From Alphaproteobacteria bacterium (GTDB lineage Bacteria; Pseudomonadota; Alphaproteobacteria; Rhodobacterales; Rhodobacteraceae), in contig JAUHVR010000012.1 of the NCBI GenBank assembly GCA_030424865.1, positions 1 to 64,000 of the forward strand: 64,000 bases of DNA, given 5' to 3'. Positions 37,397-45,909 of this stretch are shown here, piece after piece. A program made the position numbers and the translations under genes. A model generated the notes under the pieces. That model did no database searches, was not told the origin of the DNA, and saw only the letters and a list, made by a program, of their open reading frames with translations. Positions within the stretch are counted from its first letter, which is position 1. The number at the start of each line of letters is the position of its first letter.

Positions 37397-39243
37397 TCAA
37401 AGCTTATCAATCCATGATCCGCGCGGCTGCGGATCAGGTGCGGTTCGACGCGCCGGTCGCGGACCCACCGCCCAAAACGCTGTGGACCTTCCTGAGGTGG
37501 TCGGTCAAAGGCGGCCAGCGAGTCATCTGGATGGGTGTCCTGATCTCGGTCCTGGCGGGCGTGACCGATATCGCCGCGATGGCGCTGCTGGGCGATCTGG
37601 TCGATGCAACCACGGCCACCACCACGGGCTTTTGGGTGGCGCATTGGGATCTGGTGCTTTTGTCGCTCTTTGTCCTTCTGGTCGCGCGGCCCGTCCTGTT
37701 CGGCGGGCTGGCGCTGACCCAATCGGTGATGATCGGCCCCAACATCGGGATGCAATCGCTGGCGCGGCTTTTCCGCTGGACCCTTGGCCAGTCGGTCAGC
37801 TTCTTTGACAACGACTTTGCCGGGCGCATCGCGCAGAAGATGCAACAGACGACCAACTCGTTGACCGAGATGATCGTCGAAAGCGTCAACGCACTGATCT
37901 TTGGGCTGGCCTCGATCCTGGCAACCGCCCTGCTGTTGTCGACGATCAACGCGTGGATGCTGCTGGTGCTGGGCGGGTGGTTTGCGGTCTATCTGCTTTT
38001 TCTTCGGGTGATGTTGCCGATCATCCGGGGGCGGTCGTCGGCGCGGGCCGAAAAACGCGCGATGGTCACCGGCCAGGTGGTCGACACGATCTCGAATGTG
38101 AAAACGGTCAAGCTTTTTGCCGGGGACACGCACGAAGACGGCAAGGCCATCGGCGCCATGGCCGAGTTGCGCGACACCACCCTGCGCTTTGGCGAGGTTC
38201 AGACGATCTTTCGCTTTGGCCTGATCCTGATCGCCGGTTTCCTGCCGGTGATGCTGCTGGCGATGGCCATTTCGCTGCGCAACACCGGCGTCACGCCGGG
38301 CGAAGTTGCAGCGATTGGCGCGGTGTCCATCCGGCTGAGCCAGATGACCGGCTGGATCAGCTTCACGCTGATGGTCATCTATTCGCATATGGGCGAGGTC
38401 GAGGACGGCATCGAAACACTCGCCCCCGCCAACCGGATCGAGGACGCGCCGGACGCGACCGCGCTGACCGCCTCGAAAGGTGAGATCGCGTTTGACCGCG
38501 TGACCTTTGCCTATGGCCGTCAGACCGGCGGTGTCACGGACCTGAGCCTGACAATCCAACCGGGCGAAAAGATCGGGCTTGTCGGGGCCTCGGGCGCGGG
38601 GAAATCGACGCTGGTTGGGTTGCTGATGCGGCTTTACGACACCGAAGGTGGTACGGTTCGGATCGACGGACAGGATGTGTCGAAGGTCAGTCAGGACAGC
38701 CTGCGCGCGCAGGTCGGCATGGTCACGCAGGACACGGCGATGTTCAACCGCACGGCGCTGGACAACATCCGCTATGGCCGGCCCGACGCCAGCCGCGATG
38801 AGGTGGTTGCCGCCGCCGTCAAGGCCGAGGCACATGATTTCCTGCTGGACCTGAAGGATCACATGGGCCGCACGGGATATGATGCCTTTCTGGGCGAACG
38901 CGGCGTGAAACTGTCCGGCGGTCAGCGGCAGCGCGTGGCGATAGCCCGCGTGATCCTGAAGGACGCGCCGATTCTGGTGCTGGACGAGGCGACAAGCGCG
39001 CTGGACAGCGAGGTTGAGGCCGCGATTCAGGAAACCCTTTCGACCATGATGCAGGGCAAGACAGTCATCGCGATTGCGCACCGGCTCAGCACGATTGCCC
39101 AGATGGACCGGATCATCGTTCTTGAACAGGGCCAGATCGCCGAACAGGGGACACACGACGAGCTGCTGGCCCAAAAAGGTCTGTATGCGGGGTTCTGGGC
39201 GCGGCAATCGGGCGGGTTTCTGGCCACGGAAGCCGCCGAATGA
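37393..39243 (+). CDS. ABC half-exporter 2
   Basis: A 616-residue type I ABC exporter half-molecule, paralogue of its neighbours. Six membrane helices precede an ATPase with Walker A GASGAGKST, signature LSGGQRQRVAIA, Walker B LVLDEATSALDSE and HRLSTIAQ. It starts at the ATG overlapping the stop of the previous gene by 4 bp. Its N-terminus (MIKAYQSMIRAAADQ) is unlike the RFxENxxDPY start of the other two. It could form heterodimers with one of them. Confidence 0.93.
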   Translation: MIKAYQSMIRAAADQVRFDAPVADPPPKTLWTFLRWSVKGGQRVIWMGVLISVLAGVTDIAAMALLGDLVDATTATTTGFWVAHWDLVLLSLFVLLVARPVLFGGLALTQSVMIGPNIGMQSLARLFRWTLGQSVSFFDNDFAGRIAQKMQQTTNSLTEMIVESVNALIFGLASILATALLLSTINAWMLLVLGGWFAVYLLFLRVMLPIIRGRSSARAEKRAMVTGQVVDTISNVKTVKLFAGDTHEDGKAIGAMAELRDTTLRFGEVQTIFRFGLILIAGFLPVMLLAMAISLRNTGVTPGEVAAIGAVSIRLSQMTGWISFTLMVIYSHMGEVEDGIETLAPANRIEDAPDATALTASKGEIAFDRVTFAYGRQTGGVTDLSLTIQPGEKIGLVGASGAGKSTLVGLLMRLYDTEGGTVRIDGQDVSKVSQDSLRAQVGMVTQDTAMFNRTALDNIRYGRPDASRDEVVAAAVKAEAHDFLLDLKDHMGRTGYDAFLGERGVKLSGGQRQRVAIARVILKDAPILVLDEATSALDSEVEAAIQETLSTMMQGKTVIAIAHRLSTIAQMDRIIVLEQGQIAEQGTHDELLAQKGLYAGFWARQSGGFLATEAAE

Positions 39244-41072
39244 TGCGCTTTCTGGAAAACGTGATCGACCCCTACGCTCCGGCAAAGGGGCCGCCGCCCC
39301 GCACCTTTTGGGCGTTCTCGCGCTGGGCGCTGCGCGGGTCCGAAAAGGGCATCCTGATTGCCTGTGTCGTGACCTTTGTGACCGGTCTGTCGGAACTTGT
39401 CGCCGCCGCCTATACCGGCTGGGTCATCGACAGCGTCGCCGGGCAAGAGCCCGGCGCGTTCTGGGGCCCCTTCTGGCCGCTGATCGTCTTTGGTCTGGCG
39501 TTTTTCCTGCTGATCCGCCCACTGATCTTTGCCTTTGACGCCGCCGTCTCCAGCCAGATGCTGGGGCCCAACCTGAACCCGCTGATCCTGTCCCGCGTGA
39601 ATCGCTATACGCTGGGCCATTCGATGCGGTTCTTCGAAAACGACTTTGCCGGGCGGCTGAGCCAAAAGGCGCTTCAGACCGCCCGCGCCCTGATGGAGGT
39701 CGTCATCGAACTGACCGACGTCGGGATTTACGCGCTGGCGATGTTCACTGGCGCGCTGTTCCTGCTGGCCAACATCGATCCCCGGCTTTTGGGCGTCTTT
39801 GTGATCTGGGGCGTGCTTTACGTGGCGAACCTGCGGTACTTCATCCCCCGTGTTCAGGCCCTGTCCGAGGCGCGTGCGGGGGCACGGACCATGGTTTCGG
39901 GCCAGATCGTGGACGCCTATACCAACATCTCGACCGTAAAGCTGTTCGCCCGCGATCAGGACGAAGACGGCGCGACGATGCAGGCGCTCGACACCCTGCG
40001 CAACCGCGCCATCGCCTTTGGCCGGATGGCGGCCCTGTTCCGCGTCTCGCTGATGACGCTGGGGGGTCTATTGCCCGTGACCGCGATTCTCGGCGCGCTC
40101 TATCTGTGGAGCCTTGGGTCCGCGACCCCCGGTGACATCGCCGTCACCGCGATGGTCACCACGCGTCTGTCGATGCTGACCAACCGGCTGGGCCGCGTGG
40201 CCATGGCCGTCTTCACCCACATCGGCGAGGTGCAGGACGGCATCGACACCCTGACACCAGAGCACGAAATCACCGACCGCCCCGATGCGCAGGATCAGGC
40301 CAGTGCCGGGGTGATCCGATTCGAAAACCTGACCTTCGGCTATGGCGGCGAGAAATCGGCGCTGTCGGACCTGACGCTGGACATCCAGCCGGGCGAGAAA
40401 GTGGCCCTTGTGGGGGCCTCGGGGGCAGGCAAATCCACCATCGTTTCCCTGCTCTTGCGCCTGCACGAGGTCGAGTCCGGTCGCGTCACGCTGGATGGAA
40501 CCGACATTCGCGACCTGACCCAAAGCGCGCTGCGCAGCGCAATCTCGGTCGTGCGGCAGGACACAGACATGTTCAACCGGTCAGCGATGGAAAACATCCG
40601 CTACGGTCGCCCCGATGCGACCGAGGATCAGGTCTTTGCCGCGACCCGCGCGGCCTCGGCGCATGACTTCATTTCCGGCCTGCGCGACCACGGCGGGCGC
40701 ACCGGCTATGACGCGCGGCTGGGCGAACGCGGGGTGAAACTGTCGGGCGGGCAGCGGCAGCGGATTGCGCTGGCCCGCGCCATTCTGAAGGACGCGCCGA
40801 TCCTTGTGCTGGACGAGGCGACCAGCGCGTTGGACAGCGAGGTCGAGGCCGAGATCCAGGAAGCGCTGACCAACGTGATGGAAGGCAAGACCGTACTTGC
40901 CATTGCGCACCGGCTGTCGACGATTGCCCGCATGGACCGGATTGTCGTTCTGGACGCGGGTCAGATCGTCGAACAAGGCACCCACGAGGCGTTGCTGGCG
41001 CAAAACGGTCTTTATGCCCGCTATTGGAGTCGCCAGTCCGGAGGGTTCCTGCAGACCGAGGCGGCTGAATGA
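39240..41072 (+). CDS. ABC half-exporter 3
   Basis: A 610-residue type I ABC exporter half-molecule. Six membrane helices, then Walker A GASGAGKST, signature LSGGQRQRI, Walker B LVLDEATSALDSE and HRLSTIARM. Its N-terminus RFLENVIDPYAP is similar to the first exporter. It overlaps the second exporter gene by 4 bp and the P-loop kinase gene by 4 bp, so translation is likely coupled along the run. Three adjacent paralogues suggest recent duplication or a two-plus-one dimer system. Confidence 0.93.
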   Translation: MMRFLENVIDPYAPAKGPPPRTFWAFSRWALRGSEKGILIACVVTFVTGLSELVAAAYTGWVIDSVAGQEPGAFWGPFWPLIVFGLAFFLLIRPLIFAFDAAVSSQMLGPNLNPLILSRVNRYTLGHSMRFFENDFAGRLSQKALQTARALMEVVIELTDVGIYALAMFTGALFLLANIDPRLLGVFVIWGVLYVANLRYFIPRVQALSEARAGARTMVSGQIVDAYTNISTVKLFARDQDEDGATMQALDTLRNRAIAFGRMAALFRVSLMTLGGLLPVTAILGALYLWSLGSATPGDIAVTAMVTTRLSMLTNRLGRVAMAVFTHIGEVQDGIDTLTPEHEITDRPDAQDQASAGVIRFENLTFGYGGEKSALSDLTLDIQPGEKVALVGASGAGKSTIVSLLLRLHEVESGRVTLDGTDIRDLTQSALRSAISVVRQDTDMFNRSAMENIRYGRPDATEDQVFAATRAASAHDFISGLRDHGGRTGYDARLGERGVKLSGGQRQRIALARAILKDAPILVLDEATSALDSEVEAEIQEALTNVMEGKTVLAIAHRLSTIARMDRIVVLDAGQIVEQGTHEALLAQNGLYARYWSRQSGGFLQTEAAE

Positions 41073-41623
41073 AACGGGTGATGATCGTCGGGCAACCGGG
41101 CGGCGGCAAGTCCTGGCTGGCCCGTGCCATCGGCGCGCGGACGGGTCTGCCGGTGCATCACATGGACATGATCCACTGGATGCCGGGCTGGGTCGAACGG
41201 CCCCAGCCGCAAAAGATCGACATGGCGCGAGCCGTCGAAGACTCGGACGCCTGGGTCTTCGAAGGCGGCCTGTCCAGCACCTATTACTCTCGGCTGGCGC
41301 GGGCGGACACCCTGATCGTGCTCGACATGCCCTTTCTGCTGCGGTGCTGGCGTGTCTTCACGCGCACCCTGCGCGACTATGGTCGCTCGCGCGCCGATCT
41401 GCCGCCCGATTGCCCCGAACAGTTCAGTGCCGAGTTCTGGCACTTCATCTGGACCACCCGGAACACGAACCGCGCCCGGATGTACGCGCTGATCGACAAG
41501 GCGGACCGGCAGACAACCGTGCATGTCCTGAAATCCCGCCGTGATGTCGCGCGATTTCTGAAAACACTCGACGCCGCGCAAACATCAGGGCAAGAGAGCG
41601 CCCATGCAGCGCTTTCTCATTGA
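41069..41623 (+). CDS. P-loop nucleotide kinase-like protein (FlaR/topology-modulation type)
   Basis: A 184-residue NTP-binding protein with an N-terminal P-loop at residues 8-15 (GQPGGGKS), followed by LPVHHMDMIHWMPGWVERP and a small-molecule-kinase-like core (FEGGLSSTYYSRLARADTLIVLDMP, partly). It resembles the DNA-topology-modulation/FlaR and adenylate-kinase-like proteins; no substrate is known. The start overlaps the third exporter gene by 4 bp, and the last 20 bp overlap the next gene, the RNA methyltransferase. Confidence 0.82.
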   Translation: MKRVMIVGQPGGGKSWLARAIGARTGLPVHHMDMIHWMPGWVERPQPQKIDMARAVEDSDAWVFEGGLSSTYYSRLARADTLIVLDMPFLLRCWRVFTRTLRDYGRSRADLPPDCPEQFSAEFWHFIWTTRNTNRARMYALIDKADRQTTVHVLKSRRDVARFLKTLDAAQTSGQESAHAALSH

Positions 41624-42824
41624 ACGACTGGGCCATCAGGGCGACGGCATCGCCGAGGGCCCCATCTATGCCCCCGGCACCCTGCCCGGCGAGGAAATCG
41701 AGGGCGAGGTCACCGGCGGCGTGATCGCCGCGCCCAGGATCGTGACACCCGCCGACACCCGCGTCCGTCCGCCGTGCAGCCACGCCAAATCCTGTGGCGG
41801 CTGTCAGTTGCAACATGCCTCGGACCCGTTTGTCGCAGACTGGAAGGTCGAGGTGGTGCGCAACGCGCTGACCGCACATGGGCTGACACCCCTGATCACC
41901 GGCCCGGTGACGTCAAGCACCCGCTCGCGCCGCCGGGCCTCGTTCTCGGCCCGGCGCACCAAGAAAGGCGCGCTGGCAGGGTTTCACCAGAAACGTTCCG
42001 ACGTTGTGGTCAGCGTGCCAAACTGCCAGCTGGTGCATCCGCAGATCGTCGCCGCGCTGCCGCTGGTCGAAGAACTGGCGGTGACCGGCGCCAGCCGCAA
42101 GGGCGAGCTGTCGGTGTTGGTGACCCGCACCGAAGGTGGGCTGGATGTCAGCGTCACCGGCGGCAAACCGCTGGACGATGCCCTGCGCCGCGCCCTGCCT
42201 GATCTGGCCAACACACACGACCTGTCCCGCCTGACGTGGGAGGGCGAAACCGTCGCCCTGCGCCATCCGCCCGCCCAGCGCCTTGGGCCCGCGCTGGTGG
42301 TGCCGCCGCCCGGTGCCTTTCTGCAGGCCACCGAAGAAGGCCAGCGCGCCCTGCAGGACGAGGTCTTGCAGATCACCCAAGGGGCCGCCCGCGTCGCTGA
42401 CCTTTTTGCGGGCTGCGGCACCTTTGCCCTTCCAATCGCGCAACACGCCGAGGTGCATGCGGTCGAAGGCGACCGCGAGATGACCCGCGCGCTGGATCAG
42501 GGCTGGCGGCAGGCGCAGGGGCTGAAACGTGTGACAACCGAGGCGCGGGATCTGTTCCGCAACCCGCTGTTGCCCGACGAGCTGCGCAAGTTCGACGCCG
42601 TGGTCGTCGACCCGCCGCGCGCGGGCGCACAGGCGCAGGTGGCCGAGATTGCCCGGTCCGACGTGTCTTGCGTTGCCTATGTCTCGTGCAACCCGGTGAG
42701 TTTTGCGCGCGATGCCGCGCAGCTCGAGGCAAACGGGTTTGATCTGCGCCGCGTCGTGGTTATTGACCAATTCCGCTGGTCCACCCATGTGGAGCTGGTG
42801 GCAGAGTTGGTACGACAGGATTGA
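41604..42824 (+). CDS. 23S rRNA/tRNA uracil-C5 methyltransferase (RlmD/TrmA-like)
   Basis: A 406-residue SAM-dependent RNA methyltransferase. A TRAM-like N-terminus (LIERLGHQGDGIAEG) is followed by a 4Fe-4S cluster set, Cys58, Cys64, Cys67 and Cys141, in the RumA pattern. The SAM fold is seen as VADLFAGCGTFALPIAQ, then VVDPPRAGAQAQV, and the catalytic CNPVSFARDA. It probably makes 5-methyluridine in 23S rRNA. It begins 20 bp inside the preceding kinase gene and is followed after 4 bp by the sodium channel gene. Confidence 0.9.
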   Translation: MQRFLIERLGHQGDGIAEGPIYAPGTLPGEEIEGEVTGGVIAAPRIVTPADTRVRPPCSHAKSCGGCQLQHASDPFVADWKVEVVRNALTAHGLTPLITGPVTSSTRSRRRASFSARRTKKGALAGFHQKRSDVVVSVPNCQLVHPQIVAALPLVEELAVTGASRKGELSVLVTRTEGGLDVSVTGGKPLDDALRRALPDLANTHDLSRLTWEGETVALRHPPAQRLGPALVVPPPGAFLQATEEGQRALQDEVLQITQGAARVADLFAGCGTFALPIAQHAEVHAVEGDREMTRALDQGWRQAQGLKRVTTEARDLFRNPLLPDELRKFDAVVVDPPRAGAQAQVAEIARSDVSCVAYVSCNPVSFARDAAQLEANGFDLRRVVVIDQFRWSTHVELVAELVRQD

Positions 42825-42828
42825 ACAC

Positions 42829-43614
42829 ATGACTTGGCGCGCGCAGTTGGACGCATTTCTGGATCGGGCATTGGTCCGCAACGGGATCATCGGTGTGATC
42901 ATCCTGAACGCGGTGATTCTGGGGCTCGAAACCTCGGGCGCAGTCATGAGCGCCGCCGGGCCGTTGATCACCACAATCGACCAGATCTGCCTGGCCATCT
43001 TCGTGGTCGAAATCCTGGCCAAGCTGGTCGCCCGTGGCGGGCGGTTCTTCACAAATGGCTGGAACCTTTTTGACTTTGTGATCGTTGGCGTCGCCCTGAT
43101 GCCCGGCACACAGGGTCTGTCGGTGCTGCGTGCCCTGCGCATCCTGCGGGTGCTGCGCGTGATCTCGGTTGCGCCCCGCCTGCGCCGCGTGGTCGAGGGG
43201 TTTATCACCGCCCTGCCCGGCATGGGCAGCGTGTTCCTGCTGATGGCGATCATCTTTTACATCGGCGCGGTGATGGCGACGAAGCTCTTTGCCGCCAGCT
43301 TCCCCGAATGGTTCGGCTCGCTGGGCTTGTCGGCCTATTCGCTGTTTCAGATCATGACGCTGGAAAGCTGGTCCATGGGCATCGTGCGCCCGGTGATGGA
43401 GATCTATCCCTACGCCTGGGCGTTTTTTGTGCCCTTCATCATGGTCACCACCTTTGCGGTGGTGAACCTGCTGGTCGGTCTGATCGTGAACTCGATGCAG
43501 GACGCCCACGCCGAAGAGGAAAACGAGGCGACCGACGCCTATCGCGATCAGGTGCTGGCACGGCTCGAGGCAATCGAAAAACGGCTGACCGAGCAGGCCG
43601 AAAGCAAATCGTGA
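42829..43614 (+). CDS. Voltage-gated sodium channel (NaChBac/NavAb-type)
   Basis: A 261-residue single-repeat channel that tetramerises to form a voltage-gated Na+ pore. S1 to S3 have the expected acidic partners (Glu61 in S2, Asp82 in S3); S4 carries arginines at 101, 104, 107 and 110, every third residue. The selectivity filter is TLESWSM at 177-183, the same residues as in NavAb. The pore helices (FPEWFGSLG, VRPVMEIYPYAW) are also conserved, and the S6 is followed by a charged tail with a coiled-coil-like region (AHAEEENEATDAYRDQVLARLEAIEKR, cited only in part). The ATG at 42829 lies 4 bp after the methyltransferase stop. Confidence 0.93.
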   Translation: MTWRAQLDAFLDRALVRNGIIGVIILNAVILGLETSGAVMSAAGPLITTIDQICLAIFVVEILAKLVARGGRFFTNGWNLFDFVIVGVALMPGTQGLSVLRALRILRVLRVISVAPRLRRVVEGFITALPGMGSVFLLMAIIFYIGAVMATKLFAASFPEWFGSLGLSAYSLFQIMTLESWSMGIVRPVMEIYPYAWAFFVPFIMVTTFAVVNLLVGLIVNSMQDAHAEEENEATDAYRDQVLARLEAIEKRLTEQAESKS

Positions 43615-43629
43615 TCACTCAGCCGGTAT

Positions 43630-43649
43630 CGCCAGAGAGCGATCTGGCG
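43630..43649. repeat. Inverted repeat between the sodium channel and transpeptidase genes
   Basis: CGCCAGA at 43630-43636 and TCTGGCG at 43643-43649 form a perfect 7-bp stem with a GAGCGA centre, 16 bases after the channel stop codon. No T tract follows directly. It may be a weak terminator or an operator for the following gene. Confidence 0.4.
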
Positions 43650-43680
43650 TAGACTTGCGAAAAAGCGAGCAGGTTTTTCG

Positions 43681-44175
43681 ATGCGGTTTGTCCCGATCTT
43701 TTTGATGGTCCTTGTCGCCGCTGTGGCGGTGGGCTGCACCAGCAAGTTCAAGCGCTACTACGGGCCGGAAGTGACCCGAATCATCGTCCAGAAAGAGGCG
43801 CGGCGCATGTACCTGCTGCACCACGGCGAGGTGCTGGAGGCCTATGACATCGATCTGGGCTTTGCGCCGGTGGGCGACAAGCAGATCGAAGGCGACGGCA
43901 AGACGCCCGAAGGCGAATACATCATCGACCGGCGCAACCCGAACAGTGAATTTCACTTGTCGCTGGGGATTTCGTACCCGAACGAAGACGACATCGCCGA
44001 AGCCAAGAAACTGGGCAAGAGCCCGGGTGGCGATATCTTTATCCACGGACGCCCGCAGCTGTTCCGCAAGGGCGACCGGGATTGGACATGGGGCTGCATT
44101 GCGGTGACAAACCGCGAGATCGAGCAGATTTACGCCATGGTCAAGAACGGCACGCCGATCCTGATAACGCCCTAG
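43681..44175 (+). CDS. L,D-transpeptidase (YkuD) lipoprotein
   Basis: A 164-residue exported protein. A lipobox ending at Cys19 (VAVGC) predicts a membrane-anchored lipoprotein. The YkuD catalytic motif is intact: His122 in FIHGRP and Cys139 in WTWGCIAV, in the HxGx-Gly-Cys pattern. It would make peptidoglycan cross-links or attach proteins to the wall. It overlaps the convergent CAP gene by 4 bp. A second YkuD gene lies nearby at 44889. Confidence 0.9.
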   Translation: MRFVPIFLMVLVAAVAVGCTSKFKRYYGPEVTRIIVQKEARRMYLLHHGEVLEAYDIDLGFAPVGDKQIEGDGKTPEGEYIIDRRNPNSEFHLSLGISYPNEDDIAEAKKLGKSPGGDIFIHGRPQLFRKGDRDWTWGCIAVTNREIEQIYAMVKNGTPILITP

Positions 44176-44720
44176 CTTTCGAGGTCCACTGGCGCGGCCT
44201 CGGCGGGTTTGCCCATCACCAGCACCCACCAGATCTTGCCATTTGATTCCTGGTGCCAGGCAAAACCCAGATCCCGGGCATCCGGTCCCAGGATAATGTC
44301 GCGGGTGTTTTCGTCTTCCATCCAGGCACCCAGCGTCTCCATCTCGGTCTCGTAGGTTTCCGAGATGTTTTCGCCCATCAGAGTGCCGGTATAGCCAACT
44401 CGGGCCGCCCGATCGATGGGCGACGAGCCGTCAGACCCAAAGTGCCAGGGGCGATTCTGAAGCGACATGTCGCGCGCATGGGTCGCGGCAGCAGCGTTCA
44501 GGCGCGCATCAAAGGCAACGGGTTCGGCACCAGCCGCGTTGCGCAGGGCGTTGACGGAATCAAGTACTCGGAACTGGATGCGGTCCGCATTGACGGCCGT
44601 GATCCGGTAAAGTTTCGGCAAAGGCTTGCCATCAGCGGCCAGTGTCTGCGGCTGGCTTGTCGTGGTCGAACAGGCTGCAACCGACAGAAGAATCAGGAAA
44701 AGTCCAAGAATTACACGCAT
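44172..44720 (-). CDS. CAP-domain (SCP/PR-1-like) lipoprotein
   Basis: A 182-residue exported protein with a lipobox Cys17 (SVAAC). Residues ~50-175 form a CAP domain (VLDSVNALRNAAGAEPVAFDARLN, HARDMSLQN, GENISETYETEME and GFAWHQESNGKIWWVLVMG, each in part). These occur in secreted proteins of many bacteria, with uncertain activity. The ATG at 44720 is preferred because it begins the signal peptide. It is convergent with the transpeptidase gene (4-bp overlap) and divergent from the second. Confidence 0.85.
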   Translation of the reverse strand: MRVILGLFLILLSVAACSTTTSQPQTLAADGKPLPKLYRITAVNADRIQFRVLDSVNALRNAAGAEPVAFDARLNAAAATHARDMSLQNRPWHFGSDGSSPIDRAARVGYTGTLMGENISETYETEMETLGAWMEDENTRDIILGPDARDLGFAWHQESNGKIWWVLVMGKPAEAAPVDLES

Positions 44721-44888
44721 TTTTGCCCGCCAGCCGTTGCCATTTTCCACTTCTCTAGCCTGCAACCCGTTGCCTTTCAAACCCACATGCGCGTGAGTTG
44801 GCCTGTTGACAGGTGTTTGATTTGCGACTGCGGCTTTCGGGCCATAATGTCGGCAAAAATTTGCACGTCTTCCGATGGAGCCACCGCA

Positions 44889-45482
44889 ATGACCCGCAAG
44901 ACCAAACTAAGCCGCCGCCATTTCCTGGCCACCAGCGCCGCGACGCTGGCAACACCCGCCCTGGCGCAAGAGGCCTTTGACCCGGATACGACCGAAATCG
45001 AGCGCGATCTGTCCAAAGTGGTGCGCCGCAACATTTCAAGCTTTCGGTCACTGGATTGGCAGCCCTACTTCTCGAACCTGAAAAACGGGGCGATTCTGGT
45101 CGATATCGATTCGCGCGCGCTGCACTACTGGCAAGAGGATGGGCTGTATCACCTGTATCCCTCGTCCGTGCCGCTGACCGAGGATCTGACCCGCCGCGGT
45201 CGCACCCGGGTGATCCGCAAGGTCGAAGGCCCGTCGTGGGCCCCGACGCCTGCGATGCGCATCCGCAACCCCGAATGGCCGGACTTTGTCGGACCGGGCC
45301 CGGACAACCCCCTGGGCACACATGCGCTGTATCTGAGCTGGAAATACTACCGTATCCACGGCACGCACGACACGCGCAAGATTGGACGTCGATCATCGAA
45401 CGGCTGTATTGGCCTTTATAATGAACACATTGCACAGCTTTACGAAATGACCAAAGTGGGCACGCAGGTGTTGCTTATTTGA
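44889..45482 (+). CDS. Tat-exported L,D-transpeptidase (YkuD)
   Basis: A 197-residue YkuD protein with a twin-arginine signal (SRRHFLATSAATLATPALA) and catalytic residues His158 (RIHGTHD) and Cys173 (SSNGCIGLYN). It belongs to the ErfK/YbiS-type enzymes that cross-link peptidoglycan or anchor lipoprotein. The ATG at 44889 follows ATGGAG. It shares a 1.8-kb envelope cluster with the lipoprotein-type YkuD and the CAP lipoprotein. Confidence 0.9.
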   Translation: MTRKTKLSRRHFLATSAATLATPALAQEAFDPDTTEIERDLSKVVRRNISSFRSLDWQPYFSNLKNGAILVDIDSRALHYWQEDGLYHLYPSSVPLTEDLTRRGRTRVIRKVEGPSWAPTPAMRIRNPEWPDFVGPGPDNPLGTHALYLSWKYYRIHGTHDTRKIGRRSSNGCIGLYNEHIAQLYEMTKVGTQVLLI

Positions 45483-45633
45483 CGACATTTTGGCGATCCT
45501 CGGAGGCGCTGTGGAAACTTGAGTTTGCATTCTCCGGGAATTGCTGCTTAGAAAAAGTCACGAGGTAAGTCTTGGGTGCTTGTCGTGTTTTTCCACTATG
45601 GGGGAACGGCAGGCGTATATCTGGAGGATAGTT

Positions 45634-45825
45634 ATGAAGAAACTCGCTCTCGCCGCCGTGCTGACCGCCGCAGCGTCGACCGCATTTGCCGGTTCGTACG
45701 CCAAGGACGAAGTTTACATGGAACCCGCCGTTGTCGTCGAAGAAGCAGCTGCTTCGTCGTCGTCCGCTGGCGTCATCATTCCGCTGATCCTGCTGGCAGT
45801 TGTTATTGCCGCAATCGCGGACTGA
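45634..45825 (+). CDS. Small exported membrane protein of unknown function
   Basis: A 63-residue protein beginning with a signal peptide (MKKLALAAVLTAAASTAFAG), then an acidic stretch (AKDEVYMEPAVVVEE), a serine-rich run (AAASSSSAG) and a hydrophobic tail (VIIPLILLAVVIAAIAD). The strong SD (GGAGG) and a perfect terminator behind it show a real gene. Sequences of this plan recur in Roseobacter-group genomes without a known role (recollection). It could be an inner-membrane anchored envelope component. Confidence 0.8.
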   Translation: MKKLALAAVLTAAASTAFAGSYAKDEVYMEPAVVVEEAAASSSSAGVIIPLILLAVVIAAIAD

Positions 45826-45846
45826 GGATCGACTGGTCCTATCATT

Positions 45847-45878
45847 TAAAAAGGCAGTGCTTCGGCACTGCCTTTTTT
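45847..45878 (+). terminator. Rho-independent terminator
   Basis: The stem AAAGGCAGTGC/GCACTGCCTTT with a TTCG loop is followed by a run of Ts (TTTTTT). It lies 22 bases after the stop of the 63-residue protein gene and ends its single-gene transcript. It may also serve the convergent hemH gene, which ends 32 bases further on, because the left side carries As. Confidence 0.9.
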
Positions 45879-45909
45879 CTTTTCCAAACCACGTAAGTGG
45901 CGGAAGCAC

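Noticed and set aside
37192-39285. Long antisense open frames opposite the ABC exporters and dnaK (also 58027-60150)
   Set aside because: The translations are rich in Arg, His, Gln and Gly with no domain, as expected for shadows of well-conserved genes.
45572-45600. Sigma-70-like promoter before the 63-residue protein gene (TTGGGT, 17 bp, ACTATG)
   Set aside because: The hexamers match the consensus poorly, so no promoter was annotated.
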